NCBI GenBank assembly: GCA_958298945.1
Contig: OY282608.1
Location: 61,294,951 to 61,358,950 of the forward strand
Source: Atherix ibis
Lineage: Eukaryota; Arthropoda; Insecta; Diptera; Athericidae
DNA: 64,000 nt
Reading direction: 5' to 3'
Shown here in pieces: positions 14,600 to 28,582 of this stretch. The notes beneath the pieces are model-generated. The model was not told the origin of the DNA. It did not search any database and worked only from the letters and a program-made list of their open reading frames with translations. Position 1 is the stretch's first letter; every line of letters begins with the position of its first letter. The position numbers and the translations under genes were made by a program.

Positions 14600-17250
14600 A
14601 CAAACCAACAAACTAAGTAACCAACAAACCAACAAACCATCAAACGAACAAAGCAACAAACCAACAAGCCAACAAATCAACCAACCAACATACCAACAAA
14701 CCAACAAACCAACATGCCAACAAACCAACAAACTAAGTAACCAACAAGCCAACAAACCAACAAACCAACAAACCAATATGTCAACAAACCAACAAACTAA
14801 GTAAGCAACAAGCCAACAAACCAACAAACCAACAAGCCAACAAACCAACAAACCAACAAACCAACAAACCAACAAGCCAACAAACCAACAAGCCAACAAA
14901 CCAACAAACCAACAAGCCAACAAGCCAACAAACCAACAAACCAACAAGCCAACAAGCCAACAAACCAACAAACCAACAAGCCAACAAACCAACAAACCAA
15001 CAAACCAACAAGTAAACAATCCAACAAACCAACAAACCAACAAAGCAACAAGCCAACAAACCAACAAGCCAACAAACCAACAAACCAACAAACCAAGTAA
15101 CCAAAAAGCCAACAAACTAACAAACCAACAATCCAACAAGCCAACAAGCCAACAAACCAACAAACCAACAAAGCAACAAAGCAACCAACCAACAAACCAA
15201 TAAACCAACAAACCAACAAGCCAACAAGCCAACAAACCAACAAACCAACAAGCCAACAAGCCAACAAACCAACAAGCCAGCAATCAACAAACCAACAAAC
15301 CAAAAAACCAACAAACCAACAAGCCAACAAACCAACAAACTAAGTAACCAACAAGCCAACAAACCAACAAGCCAACAAACCAACAAACCAACAAACCAAC
15401 AAGCCAACAAACCAACAAACCAACAAACCAACAAACCAACAAAACAACAAACAAACAAACCAACAAACAAATAAACCAACAAACCAACAAACCAACAAGC
15501 CAAAAAGCCAACAAACCAATAAACCAACAAACCAACAAGCCAACAAACCAACAAACCAACAAACCAACAAACCAACAAGCCAACAAACCAACAAACAAAT
15601 AAACCAACAAACCAAAAAACCAACAAACCAACAAACCAACAAACCAACAAACCAAAAAACCAACAAACCAACAAACCAACAAACCAACAAACCAACAAAC
15701 CAACAAACAAACAAACTAACAAACCAACAAGCCAACAAGCCAACAAGCCAACAAACCAACAAACCAACAAGCCAACAAACCAACAAACCAACAAGCCAAC
15801 AAGCCAACAAACCAAGTAACCAAAAAGCCAACAAACTAACAAACCAACAAGCCAACAAGCCAACAAACCAACAAACCAACAAGCCAACAAGCCAACAAAC
15901 CAACAAACCAACAAACCAACAAACCAAAAAACTAAGTAACCAACAAGCCAACAAACCAACAAACCAACAAACCAACAAACCAAGTAACCAAAAAGCCAAC
16001 AAACTAACAAACCAACAATCCAACAAGCCAACAAGCCAACAAACCAACAAACCAACAAAGCAACAAAGCAACAAACCAACAAACCAATAAACCAACAAAC
16101 CAACAAGCCAACAAGCCAACAAACCAACAAACCAACAAGCCAACAAGCCAACAAACCAACAAACCAACAAACCAAAAAACCAACAAACCAACAAACCAAC
16201 AAACCAACAAACCAACAAACCAACAAGCCAACAAACCAACAAACCAAGTAACCAAAAAGCCAACAAACTAACAAACCAACAAGCCAACAAGCCAACAAAC
16301 CAACAAGCCAACAAACCAACAAACCAACAAAGCAACAAGCCAACAAGCCAACCAACCAACAAACCAACAAGCCAACAAACCAACAAACCAACAAGCCTAC
16401 AAGCCAACAAACCAATAAACCAACAAACCAAGTAACCAAAAAGCCAACAAACTAACAAACCAACAAGCCAACAAGCCAACAAACCAACAAGCCAACAAAC
16501 CAACAAACCAACAAAGCAACAAGCCAACAAGCCAACCAACCAACAAACCAACAAGCCAACCAACCAACAAACCAACAAACCAACAAAGCAACAAGCCAAC
16601 AAACCAACAAACAAATAAACCACAAACCAACAAACCAACAAACCAACAAACCAAAAAACCAACAAACCAACAAGCGAACAAGCCAACAAACCAACAAACC
16701 AACAAACCAACAAACGAACTAACCAAAAAACCAACAAGCCAACAAGCCAACAAACCAACAAACCAACAAACCAACAAACTAAGTAACCAACAACCCAACA
16801 AACCAACAAACCAACAACCCAACAAACCAACAAACCAACAAGCCAACAAGCCAACAAACCAACAAGCCAAAAAGCCAACAAACCAACAAACCAACAAAGC
16901 ACCAAACCAAAAAACCAACAAACCAAAAAACCAATAAACCAACAAACCATCAAACGAACAAGGCAACAAGCCAACAAGCCAACAAACCAACAAACCAACA
17001 AGCCAACAAACCAACAAACCAACAAGCCAACAAGCTAACAAACCAACAAACCAACAACCAACAACCCAACAAACCAACAAACCAACAAGCCAACAAACCA
17101 ACAAACCAACAAACCAACAAACCAACAAACCAACAAGCCAACAAGCCAACAAACCAACAAACCAACAAGCCAACAAACCAACAAACCAACAAACCAACAA
17201 ACCAACATGCCAACAAACTAAGTAACCAACAAGCCAACAAACCAACAAAC
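14600..17250. repeat. Region II segment linking the AATATACC domain to the CCACAAACC domain
   Basis: The right half contains a 7-mer slip in the AAATAAACCACAAACC context (T at 16,616). This slip recurs at 22,922, 29,693, 31,036, 32,210, 37,106, 38,280, 40,565, 41,755, 46,715 and 47,889. The order of neighbouring variants (CAAGGCAACAAGCC, AACAACCCAAC, AAGCACCAAACC) is also shared, so this block is an early or partial relative of the left half of the region III unit. The left part shares AAGTAAACAATCC (15,011) with the long-range segments. Confidence 0.65.
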
Positions 17251-18681
17251 CTACAAGCCAACAAGCCAACAAACCAACAAACCAACAAACCAACAAACCA
17301 ACAAACGAAGTAACCAACAAACCAACAAACCATCAAACGAACAAAGCAGCAAACCAACAAACCAACAAACCAACAAGCCAACAAACCAACAAACAAATAA
17401 ACCAACAAACCAACAAACAAATAAACCAACAAACCAACAAATTAACAAACCAACAAACCAACAAACCAAAAAACCAACAAACCAACAAACCAACAAGCCA
17501 ACAAGCCAACAAACCGACAAACCAACAAACCAACAAACCAACAAGCCAACAAACCAACAAACCAACAAGCCAACAAACCAACAAACCAACAAACCAACAA
17601 ACCAACAAACTAAGTAACCAACAAACCAACAAACCATCAAACGAACAAAGCAACAAACCAACAAGCCAACAAATCAACCAGCCAATATACCAACAAACCA
17701 ACAAACCAACATGCCAACAAACCAACAAACTAAGTAACCAACAAGCCAACAAACCAACAAACCAATATGCCAACAAACCAACAAACTAAGTAACCAACAA
17801 GCCAACAAACCAACAAACCAACAAGCCAACAAACCAACAAACCAACAAACCAACAAACCAACAAGCCAACAAACCAACAAGCCAACAAACCAACAAACCA
17901 ACAAGCCAAGAAGCCAACAAACCAACAAACCAACAAGCCAACAAGCCAACAAACCAACAAACCAACAAGCCAACAAACCAACAAGCCAACAATCCAACAA
18001 ACCAACAAACCAACAAAGCAACAAGCCAACAAACCAACAAGCCAACAAACCAACAAACCAACAAACCAAGTAGCCAAAAAGCCAACAAACTAACAAACCA
18101 ACAAGCCAACAAGCCAACAAGCCAACAAACCAACAAACCAACAAAGCAACAAAGCAACAAATCAACAAACCAACAAACCAACAAACCAACAAGCCAACAA
18201 GCCAACAAACCAACAAACCAACAAGCCAACAAGCCAACAAACCAACAAACCAACAAGCCAACAATCAACAAACCAACAAACCAAAAAACCAACAAACCAA
18301 CAAGCCAACAAACCAACAAACTAAGTAACCAACAAGCCAACAAACCAACAAACCAACAAGCCAACAAACCAACAAACCAACAAACCAACAAGCCAACAAA
18401 CCAACACACCAACAAACCAACAAGCCAACAAACCAACAAACCAACAAACCAACAAACCAACAAACCAACAAACCAACAAACCAACAAACCAAGTAGCCAA
18501 AAAGCCAACAAACTAACAAACCAACAAGCCAACAAGCCAACAAGCCAACAAACCAACAAACTACCAAAGCAACAAAGCAACAAATCAACAAACCAACAAA
18601 CCAACAAACCAACAAGCCAACAAGCCAACAAACCAACAAACCAACAAGCCAACAAGCCAACAAACCAACAAACCAACAAGC
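17251..18681. repeat. 1.43-kb tandem duplication, copy 1
   Basis: Markers here pair with the next block at 1,431 bp, for example AATATACC at 17,684 and 19,115. The pairing shifts to 1,439 bp at the AACAATC 7-mer (18,262 and 19,701), so one octamer was gained. The block is also homologous to about 12,100-13,100 at an offset of 5,212. Confidence 0.75.
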
Positions 18682-20112
18682 CAACAAGCCAACAAACCAA
18701 CAAACCAACAAACCAACAAACCAACAAACCAAGTAACCAACAAACCAGCAAACCATCAAACGAACAAAGCAGCAAACCAACAAACCAACAAACCAACAAG
18801 CCAACAAACCAACAAACAAATAAACCAACAAACCAACAAACAAATAAACCAACAAACCAACAAATTAACAAACCAACAAACCAACAAACCAACAAACCAA
18901 AAAACCAACAAACCAACAAACCAACAAGCCAACAAGCCAACAAACCAACAAACCAACAAACCAACAAACCAACAAGCCAACAAACCAACAAACCAACAAG
19001 CCAACAAACCAACAAACCAACAAACCAACAAACCAACAAACTAAGTAACCAACAAACCAACAAACCATCAAACGAACAAAGCAACAAACCAACAAGCCAA
19101 CAAATCAACCAGCCAATATACCAACAAATCAACAAACCAACATGCCAACAAACCAACAAACTAAGTAACCAACAAGCCAACAAACCAACAAACCAATATG
19201 CCAACAAACCAACAAACTAAGTAACCAACAAGCCAACAAACCAACAAACCAACAAGCCAACAAACCAACAAACCAACAAACCAACAAACCAACAAGCCAA
19301 CAAACCAACAAGCCAACAAACCAACAAACCAACAAGCCAACAAGCCAACAAACCAACAAACCAACAAGCCAAAGAGCCAACAAACCAACAAACCAACAAG
19401 CCAACAAACCAACAAGCCAACAATCCAACAAACCAACAAACCAACAAAGCAACAAGCCAACAAACCAACAAGCCAACAAACCAACAAACCAACAAACCAA
19501 GTAGCCAAAAAGCCAACAAACTAACAAACCAACAAGCCAACAAGCCAACAAGCCAACAAGCCAACAAACCAACAAACCAACAAAGCAACAAAGCAACAAA
19601 TCAACAAACCAACAAACCAACAAACCAACAAGCCAACAAGCCAACAAACCAACAAACCAACAAGCCAACAAGCCAACAAACCAACAAACCAACAAGCCAA
19701 CAATCAACAAACCAACAAACCAAAAAACCAACAAACCAACAAGCCAACAAACCAACAAACTAAGTAACCAACAAGCCAACAAACCAACAAACCAACAAGC
19801 CAACAAACCAACAAACCAACAAACCAACAAGCCAACAAACCAACAAACCAACAAACCAACAAGCCAACAAACCAACAAACCAACAAACCAACAAACCAAC
19901 AAACCAACAAACAAATAAACCAACAAACCAACAAACCAACAAGCCAACAAGCCAACAAACCAATAAACCAACAAACCAACAAGCCAACAAACCAACAAAC
20001 CAACAAACCAACAAACCAACAAGCCACCAAACCAACAAGCCAACAAACCAACAAACCAACAAGCCAACAAGCCAACAAACCAACAAACCAATAAGCCAAC
20101 AAGCCAACAAAC
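18682..20112. repeat. 1.43-kb tandem duplication, copy 2
   Basis: This is the second copy of the preceding block, differing by single-base changes such as ACCAGCAAACC near 18,745, AACAAATCAAC near 19,125 and AAAGAGCC near 19,371. Its right part runs into the long-range segment that starts near 19,760. Confidence 0.72.
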
Positions 20113-21640
20113 CAACAAACCAACAAGCCAACAAACCAACAAACCAACAAACCAACAAGCCAACAATCCAACAAACCAACAAACCAACAAACCAAGTAAC
20201 CAAAAAGCCAACAAACTAACAAACCAACAAGCCAACAAACCAAAAAGCCAACAAACCAACAAACCAACAAAGCAACAAGCCAACAAGCCAACAAACCAAC
20301 AAACCAACAAGCCAACAAGCCAACAAACCAACAAACAAATAAACCAACAAGCTAACAAACCAACAAACCAACAAACCACAAACCAAAAAACCAACAAACC
20401 AACAAGCCAACAAGCCAACAAACCAACAAACTAACAAACCAACAAACGAATTAACCAACAAACCAACAACCCAACAACCCAACAAACCAAAAAACCAACA
20501 AACCAACAAACCAACAAACCAACAAACCAACAAACCAACAAACCAACAAACCAACAAGCCAACAAGCCAACAAACCAACAAACCAACAAACCAACAAACC
20601 AACAAACCAACAAACCAACAAACCAACAAACGAACAAGCCAACAAACCAACAAGCCAACAAACCAACAAACCCACAAACCAAGTAACCAACAAGCCAACA
20701 AACCAACAAGCCAACAAACCAACAAGCCAACAAGCCAACAAACCAACAAACCAACAAAGCAACAAACCAAAAAACCAACAAACCAAAAAACCAACAAACC
20801 AATAAACCACCAAACGGACAAAGCAACAAGCCAACAAGCCAACAAACCAACAAACCAACAAGCCAACAAACCAACAAACCAACAAGCCAACAAGCCAACA
20901 AACCAACAAATCAACAAGCCAACAAACCAACAAACCAACAAACCAACAAGCCAACAAACCAACAAGCCAACAAACCAACAAACCAACAAACCAAGTAACC
21001 AACAAGCCAACAAACTAACAAACCAACAAGCCAACAAACCAAGAAACCAACAAGCCAACAAGCCAACAAACCAAAAAGCCAACAAACCAACAAGCCAACA
21101 AACCAACAAACCAACAAACTAAGTAACCAACAAACCAACAAACCATCAAACGAACAAAGCAACAAACCAACAAGCCAACAAATCAACCAGCCAATATACC
21201 AACAAACCAACAAACCAACATGCCAACAAACCAACAAACTAAGTAACCAACAAGCCAACAAACCAACAAACCAATAGGCCAACAAACCAACAAACTAAGT
21301 AAGCAACAAGCCAACAAACCAACAAACCAACAAGCCAACAAACCAACAAACCAACAAACCAACAAACCAACAAACCAACAAGCCAACAAACCAACAAGCC
21401 AACAAACAAACAAACCAACAAGCCAACAAGCCAACAAACCAACAAACCAACAAGCCAACAATCCAACAAACCAACAAACCAACAAGCCAACAAACCAACA
21501 AACCAACAAACCAACAAGTAAACAATCCAACAAACCAACAAACCAACAAAGCAACAAGCCAACAAACCAACAAGCCAACAAACCAACAAACCAACAAACC
21601 AAGTAACCAAAAAGCCAACAAACTAACAAACCAACAATCC
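19760..21640. repeat. Region II long-range segment, copy 2
   Basis: This is homologous to about 9,671-11,540 (offset about 10.1 kb) and to about 26,590-28,470 (offset about 6.83 kb at the left and 6.81 kb at the right). Private features are a 7-mer slip AACCACAAACC near 20,370 and AATAGGCC in place of AATATGCC near 21,272. Confidence 0.72.
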
Positions 21641-23400
21641 AACAAGCCAACAAGCCAACAAACCAACAAACCAACAAAGCAACAAAGCAACAAACCAACA
21701 AACCAATAAACCAACAAACCAACAAGCCAACAAGCCAACAAACCAACAAACCAACAAGCCAACAAGCCAAAAAACCAACAAGCCAGCAATCAACAAACCA
21801 ACAAACCAAAAAACCAACAAACCAACAAGCCAACAAACCAACAAACTAAGTAACCAACAAGCCAACAAACCAACAAACCAACAAGCTAACAAACCAACAA
21901 ACCAACAAACCAACAAGCCAACAAACCAACAAACCAACAAACCAACAAAACAACAAACAAACAAACAAACAAACAAACAAACCAACAAACAAACAAACCA
22001 ACAAACCAACAAACCAACAAGCCAAAAAGCCAACAAACCAATAAACCAACAAACCAACAAGCCAACAAACCAACAAACCAACAAACCAACAAACCAACAA
22101 GCCAACAAACCAACAAACAAATAAACCAACAAACCAAAAAACCAACAAACCAACAAACCAACAAACCAACAAACCAAAAAACCAACAAACCAACAAACCA
22201 ACAAACCAACAAACCAACAAACAAACAAACTAACAAACCAACAAGCCAACAAGCCAACAAGCCAACAAACCAACAAACCAACAAGCCAACAAACCAACAA
22301 ACCAACAAGCCAACAAGCCAACAAACCAAGTAACTAAAAAGCCAACAAACTAACAAACCAACAAGCCAACAAGCCAACAAACCAACAAACCAACAAGCCA
22401 ACAAGCCAACAAACCAACAAACCAACAAACCAAAAAACTAAGTAACCAACAAGCCAACAAACCAACAAACCAACAAGCCAAAAAGCCAACAAACCAACAA
22501 AGCAACAAGCCAATAAACCATCAAACCAACAAGCCAACAAACCAACAAACCAACAAACCAACAAACCAAAAAACCAACAAACCAACAAACCAACAAACCA
22601 ACAAACCAACAAACCAACAAGCCAACAAACCAACAAACCAAGTAACCAAAAAGCCAACAAACTAACAAACCAACAAGCCAACAAGCCAACAAACCAACAA
22701 GCCAACGAACCAACAAACCAACAAAGCAACAAGCCAACAAGCCAACCAACCAACAAACCAACAAGCCAACAAACCAACAAACCAACAAGCCTACAAGCCA
22801 ACAAATCAATAAACCAACAAACAAAGTAACCAAAAAGCCAACAAACTAACAAACCAACAAGCCTACAAGCCAACAAACCAACAAACCAACAAAGCAACAA
22901 GCCAACAAACCAACAAACAAATAAACCACAAACCAACAAACCAACAAACCAACAAACCAACAAACCAAAAAACCAACAAACCAACAAGCGAACAAGCCAA
23001 CAAACCAACAAACCAACAAACCAACAAACGAACTAACCAAAAAACCAACAAGCCAACAAGCCAACAAACCAACAAACCAACAAACCAACAAACTAAGTAA
23101 CCAACAACCCAACAAACCAACAAACCAACAACCCAACAAACCAACAAACCAACAAGCCAACAAGCCAACAAACCAACAAGCCAACAAGCCAACAAACCAA
23201 CAAACCAACAAAGCACCAAACCAAAAAACCAACAAACCAAAAAAACCAATAAACCAACAAACCATAAAACGAACAAGGCAACAAGCCAACAAGCCAACAA
23301 ACCAACAAGCCAACAAACCAACAAACCAACAAGCCAACAAGCTAACAAACCAACAAACCAACAACCAACAACCCAACAAACCAACAAACCAACAAGCCAA
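21640..23400. repeat. Region II segment homologous to 28.5-31.5 kb
   Basis: Markers pair at about 6.77 kb with downstream sequence: AAATAAACCACAAACC at 22,922 and 29,693, and GCCAATAAACCATC near 22,510 and 29,273. It also pairs at 6,306 bp with upstream sequence (16,616 and 22,922). A run AAAAAAACCAATAAACC near 23,238 has a 9-mer slip not seen in the other copies. Confidence 0.68.
21954..21981. repeat. Short pure CAAA tetranucleotide run inside the octamer array
   Basis: Seven uninterrupted CAAA units occupy this interval, followed after one octamer by three more (21,986-21,997). The homologous places near 15,450, 28,705 and 30,075 have only two or three CAAA units, so this is a local tetranucleotide expansion. 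It arises where C-to-A changes at the CC dinucleotide turned two octamers into four-base repeats. Confidence 0.85.
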
Positions 23401-23989
23401 CAAACCAACAAACCAACAAGCCAACAAACCAACAAGCCAACAATCCAACAAACCAACAAACCAACAAAGCAACAAGCCAACAAACCAACAAGCCAACAAA
23501 CCAACAAATCAACAAACCAAGTAGCCAAAAAGCCAACAAACTAACAAACCAACAAGCCAACAAGCCAACAAGCCAACAAACCAACAAACCAACAAAGCAA
23601 CAAAGCAACAAATCAACAAACCAACAAACCAACAAACCAACAAGCCAACAAGCCAACAAACCAACAAACCAACAAGCCAACAAACCAACAAACCAACAAA
23701 CCAACAAACCAACAAACCAACAATCCAACAAACCAACAAGCCAACAAACCAACAAACCAACAAGCCAACAAGCCAACAAACCAACAAACCAACAAGCCAA
23801 CAAGCCAACAAACCAACAAACCAACAAGCCAACAAACCAACAAGCCAACAATCCAACAAACCAACAAACCAACAAAGCAACAAGCCAACAAACCAACAAG
23901 CCAACAAACCAACAAACCAACAAACCATGTAGCCAAAAAGCCAACAAACTAACAAACTAACAAACCAACAAACCAACAAGCCAACAAGC

Positions 23990-24955
23990 CAACAAACGAA
24001 CAAACCAACAAAGCAACAAAGCAACAAATCATTAAACCAACAAACCAACAAACCAACAAGCCAACAAGCCAACAAACCAACAAACCAACAAGCCAACAAG
24101 CCAACAAGCCAACAAACCAACAAACCAACAAGCCAACAATCAACAAACCAACAAACCAAAAAACCAACAAACCAACAAGCCAACAAACCAACAAACTAAG
24201 TAACCAACAAGCCAACAAACCAACAAACCAACAAGCCAACAAACCAACAAACCAACAAACCAACAAGCCAACAAACCAACAAACCAACAAACCAACAAGC
24301 CAACAAACCAACAAACCAACAAACCAACAAACCAACAAACCAACAAACCAACAAACCAAGTAGCCAAAAAGCCAACAAACTAACAAACCAACAAGCCAAC
24401 AAGCCAACAAGCCAACAAACCAACAAACCAACAAAGCAACAAAGCAACAAATCAACAAACCAACAAACCAACAAACCAACAAGCCAACAAGCCAACAAAC
24501 CAACAAACCAACAAGCCAACAAGCCAACAAACCAACAAACCAACAAGCCAACAAGCCAACAAACCAACAAACCAACAAACCAACAAACCAACAAACCAAC
24601 AAACCAAGTAACCAACAAACCAACAAACCATCAAACGAACAAAGCAGCAACCAACAAACCAACAAACCAACAAGCCAACAAGCCAACAAACCAACAAACA
24701 AATAAACCAACAAACCAACAAACAAAAAAACCAACAAACCAACAAATTAACAAACCAACCAACCAACAAACCAACAAAACAAAAAACCAACAAACCAACA
24801 AACCAACAAGCCAACAAGCCAACAAACCAACAAACCAACAAACCAACAAACCAACAAGCCAACAAACCAACAAGCCAACAAACCAACAAACCAACAAACC
24901 AAGTAGCCAAAAAGCCAACAAACTAACAAACTAACAAACCAACAAGCCAACAAGC
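23990..24955. repeat. 966-bp tandem duplication, copy 1
   Basis: Paired markers at exactly 966 bp include the AACAATC 7-mer (T at 24,140 and 25,106) and CATCAAACGAACAAAGCAGC (T at 24,631 and 25,597). Both copies also share an unusual AACAAATTAAC followed by AACCAACCAACC and AAAACAAAAAACC (near 24,745-24,787 and 25,711-25,753). Copy 1 has a 7-mer, GCAGCAACC, where copy 2 has the full GCAGCAAACC. Confidence 0.8.
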
Positions 24956-25921
24956 CAACAAGCCAACAAACCAACAAACCAACAAAGCAACAAAGCAACA
25001 AATCAACAAACCAACAAACCAACAAACCAACAAGCCAACAAGCCAACAAACCAACAAACCAACAAGCCAACAAGCCAACAAACCAACAAACCAACAAGCC
25101 AACAATCAACAAACCAACAAACCAAAAAACCAGCAAACCAACAAGCCAACAAACCAACAAACTAAGTAACCAACAAGCCAACAAACCAACAAACCAACAA
25201 GCCAACAAACCAACAAACCAACAAACCAACAAACCAACAAGCCAACAAACCAACAAACCAACAAACCAACAAGCCAACAAACCAACAAACCAACAAACCA
25301 ACAAACCAACAAACCAACAAACCAAGTAGCCAAAAAGCCAACAAACTAACAAACCAACAAGCCAACAAGCCAACAAGCCAACAAACCAACAAACCAACAA
25401 AGCAACAAAGCAACAAATCAACAAACCAACAAACCAACAAATCAACAAGCCAACAAGCCAACAAACCAACAAACCAACAAGCCAACAAGCCAACAAACCA
25501 ACAAACCAACTAGCCAACAACCCAACAAACCAACAAACCAACAAACCAACAAACCAACAAACCAACAAACCAAGTAACCAACAAACCAACAAACCATCAA
25601 ACGAACAAAGCAGCAAACCAACAAACCAACAAACCAACAAGCCAACAAGCCAACAAACCAACAAACAAATAAACCAACAAACCAACAAACAAAAAAACCA
25701 ACAAACCAACAAATTAACAAACCAACCAACCAACAAACCAACAAAACAAAAAACCAACAAACCAACAAACCAACAAGCCAACAAGCCAACAAACCAACAA
25801 ACCAACAAACCAACAAACCAACAAGCCAACAAACCAACAAACCAACAAGCCAACAAACCAACAAACCAACAAACCAACAAACCAACAAACTAAGTAACCA
25901 ACAAACCAACAAACCATCAAA
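24956..25921. repeat. 966-bp tandem duplication, copy 2
   Basis: This is the second copy of the preceding block. The match fades after about 25,826, where the alternation of AACAAGCC and AACAAACC differs. The block runs directly into another AATATACC landmark at 25,964. Confidence 0.78.
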
Positions 25922-26589
25922 CGAACAAAGCAACAAACCAACAAGCCAACAAATCAACCAGCCAATATACCAACAAACCAACAAACCAACATGCCAACAA
26001 ACCAACAAACTAAGTAACCAACAAGCCAACAAACCAACAAACCAATATGCCAACAAACCAACAAACTAAGTAACCAACAAGCCAACAAACCAACAAACCA
26101 ACAAGCCAATAAACCAACAAACCAACAAACCAACAAACCAACAAGCCAACAAACCAATAAGCCAACAAACCAACAAACCAACAAGCCAACAAGCCAACAA
26201 ACCAACAAACCAACAAGCCAACAAGCCAACAAACCAACAAACCAACAAGCCACCAAACCAACAAGCCAACAATCCAACAAACCAACAAACCAACAAAGCA
26301 ACAAGCCAACAAACCAACAAGCGAACAAACCAACAAACCAACAAACCAAGTAGCCAAAAACCCAACAAACTAACAAACCAACAAGCCAACAAGCCAACAA
26401 GCCAACAAACCAACAAACCAACAAAGCAACAACGCAACAAATCAACAAACCAACAAACCAACAAACCAACAAGCCAACAAGCCAACAAACCAACAAACCA
26501 ACAAGCCAACAAGCCAACAAACCAACAAACCAACAAGCCAACAATCAACAAACCAACAAACCAAAAAACCAACAAACCAACAAGCCAAC

Positions 26590-28470
26590 AAACCAACAAA
26601 CTAAGTAACCAACAAGCCAACAAACCAACAAACCAACAAGCCAACAAACCAACAAACCAACAAACCAACAAGCCAACAAACCAACAAACCAACAAACCAA
26701 CAAGCCAACAAACGAACAAACCAACAAACCAACAAACCAACAAACCAACAAACAAATAAACCAACAAACCAACAAACCAACAAGCCAACAAACCAATAAA
26801 CCAACAAACCAACAAGCCAACAAACCAACAAACCAACAAACCAACAAACCAACAAGCCACCAAACCAACAAGCCAACAAGCCAACAAACCAACAAGCCAA
26901 CAAGCCAACAAACCAACAAACCAACAAGCCAACAAGCCAACAAACCAACAAACCAACAAGCCAACAAACCAACAAACCAACAAACCAACAAGCCAACAAT
27001 CCAACAAACCAACAAACCAACAAACCAAGTAACCAAAAAGCCAACAAACTAACAAACCAACAAGCCAACAAACCAAAAAGCCAACAAACCAACAAACCAA
27101 CAAAGCAACAAGCCAACAAGCCAACAAACCAACAAACCAACAAGCCAACAAGCCAACAAACCAACAAACAAATAAACCAACAAACTAACAAACCAACAAA
27201 CCAACAAACCAACAAACCAAAAAACCAACAAGCCAACAAGCCAACAAGCCAACAAACCAACAAACTAACAAACCAACAAACGAATTAACCAACAAACCAA
27301 CAACCCAACAACCCAACAAACCAATAAACCAACAAACCAACAAACCAACAAACCAACAAACCAACAAGCCAACAAGCCAACAAACCAACAAACCAACAAA
27401 CCAACAAACCAACAAACCAACAAACCAACAAACGAACAAGCCAACAAACCAACAAGCCAACAAACCAACAAACCCACAAACCAAGTAACCAACAAGCCAA
27501 CAAACCAACAAGCCAACAAACCAACAAGCCAACAAGCCAACAAACCAACAAACCAACAAAGCAACAAACCAAAAAACCAACAAACCAAAAAACCAACAAA
27601 CCAATAAACCACCAAACGGACAAAGCAACAAGCCAACAAGCCAACAAACCAACAAACCAACAAGCCAACAAACCAACAAACCAACAAGCCAACAAGCCAA
27701 CACACCAACAAACCAACAAATCAACAAGCCAACAAACCAACAAACCAACAAACCAACAAACCAACAAGCCAACAAACCAACAAGCCAACAAACCAACAAA
27801 CCAACAAACCAAGTAACCAAAAAGCCAACAAACTAACAAACCAACAAGCCAACAAACCAAGAAACCAACAAGCCAACAAGCCAACAAACCAACAAACCAA
27901 CAAGCCAACAAACCAACAAGCCAACAAACCAACAAACCAACAAACTAAGTAACCAACAAACCAACAAACCATCAAACGAACAAAGCAACAAACCAACAAG
28001 CCAACAAATCAACCAGCCAATATACCAACAAACCAACAAACCAACATGCCAACAAACCAACAAACTAAGTAACCAACAAGCCAACAAACCAACAAACCAA
28101 CAAACCAATATGCCAACAAACCAACAAACTAAGTAAGCAACAAGCCAACAAACCAACAAACCAACAAGCCAACAAACCAACAAACCAACAAACCTACAAA
28201 CCAACAAGCCAACAAACCAACAAGCCAACAAACCAACAAACCAACAAGCCAACAAGCCAACAAACCAACAAACCAACAAGCCAACAATCCAACAAACCAA
28301 CAAACCAACAAACCAACAAACCAACAAGTAAACAATCCAACAAACCAACAAACCAACAAAGCAACAAGCCAACAAACCAACAAGCCAACAAACCAGCAAA
28401 CCAACAAACCAAGTAACCAAAAAGCCAACAAACTAACAAACCAACAATCCAACAAGCCAACAAGCCAACA
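26590..28470. repeat. Region II long-range segment, copy 3
   Basis: This is the third copy of the segment seen at about 9,671 and 19,760. Markers are the same, with ACCATCAAACG at 27,968, AATATACC at 28,019 and AAGTAAACAATCC near 28,327. Small differences include AACACACC near 27,700 and AACGAACAAACC near 26,710. Confidence 0.72.
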
Positions 28471-28582
28471 AGCCAACAAACCAACAAACCAACAAAGCAA
28501 CAAAGCAACAAACCAACAAACCAATAAACCAACAAACCAACAAGCCAACAAGCCAACAAACCAACAAACCAACAAGCCAACA

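Noticed and set aside
21954..21997. Sequencing error as sole explanation for the CAAA run
   Set aside because: It is not a homopolymer and it extends a feature already present in shorter form at three homologous places, so real slippage is likelier, though reads should confirm it.
6628..28026. AATATACC or AATATGCC as a TATA-box promoter
   Set aside because: Short T-containing variants in a T-poor array look like promoter elements by chance. They have no consistent downstream gene or initiator and are explained as inherited variant octamers.
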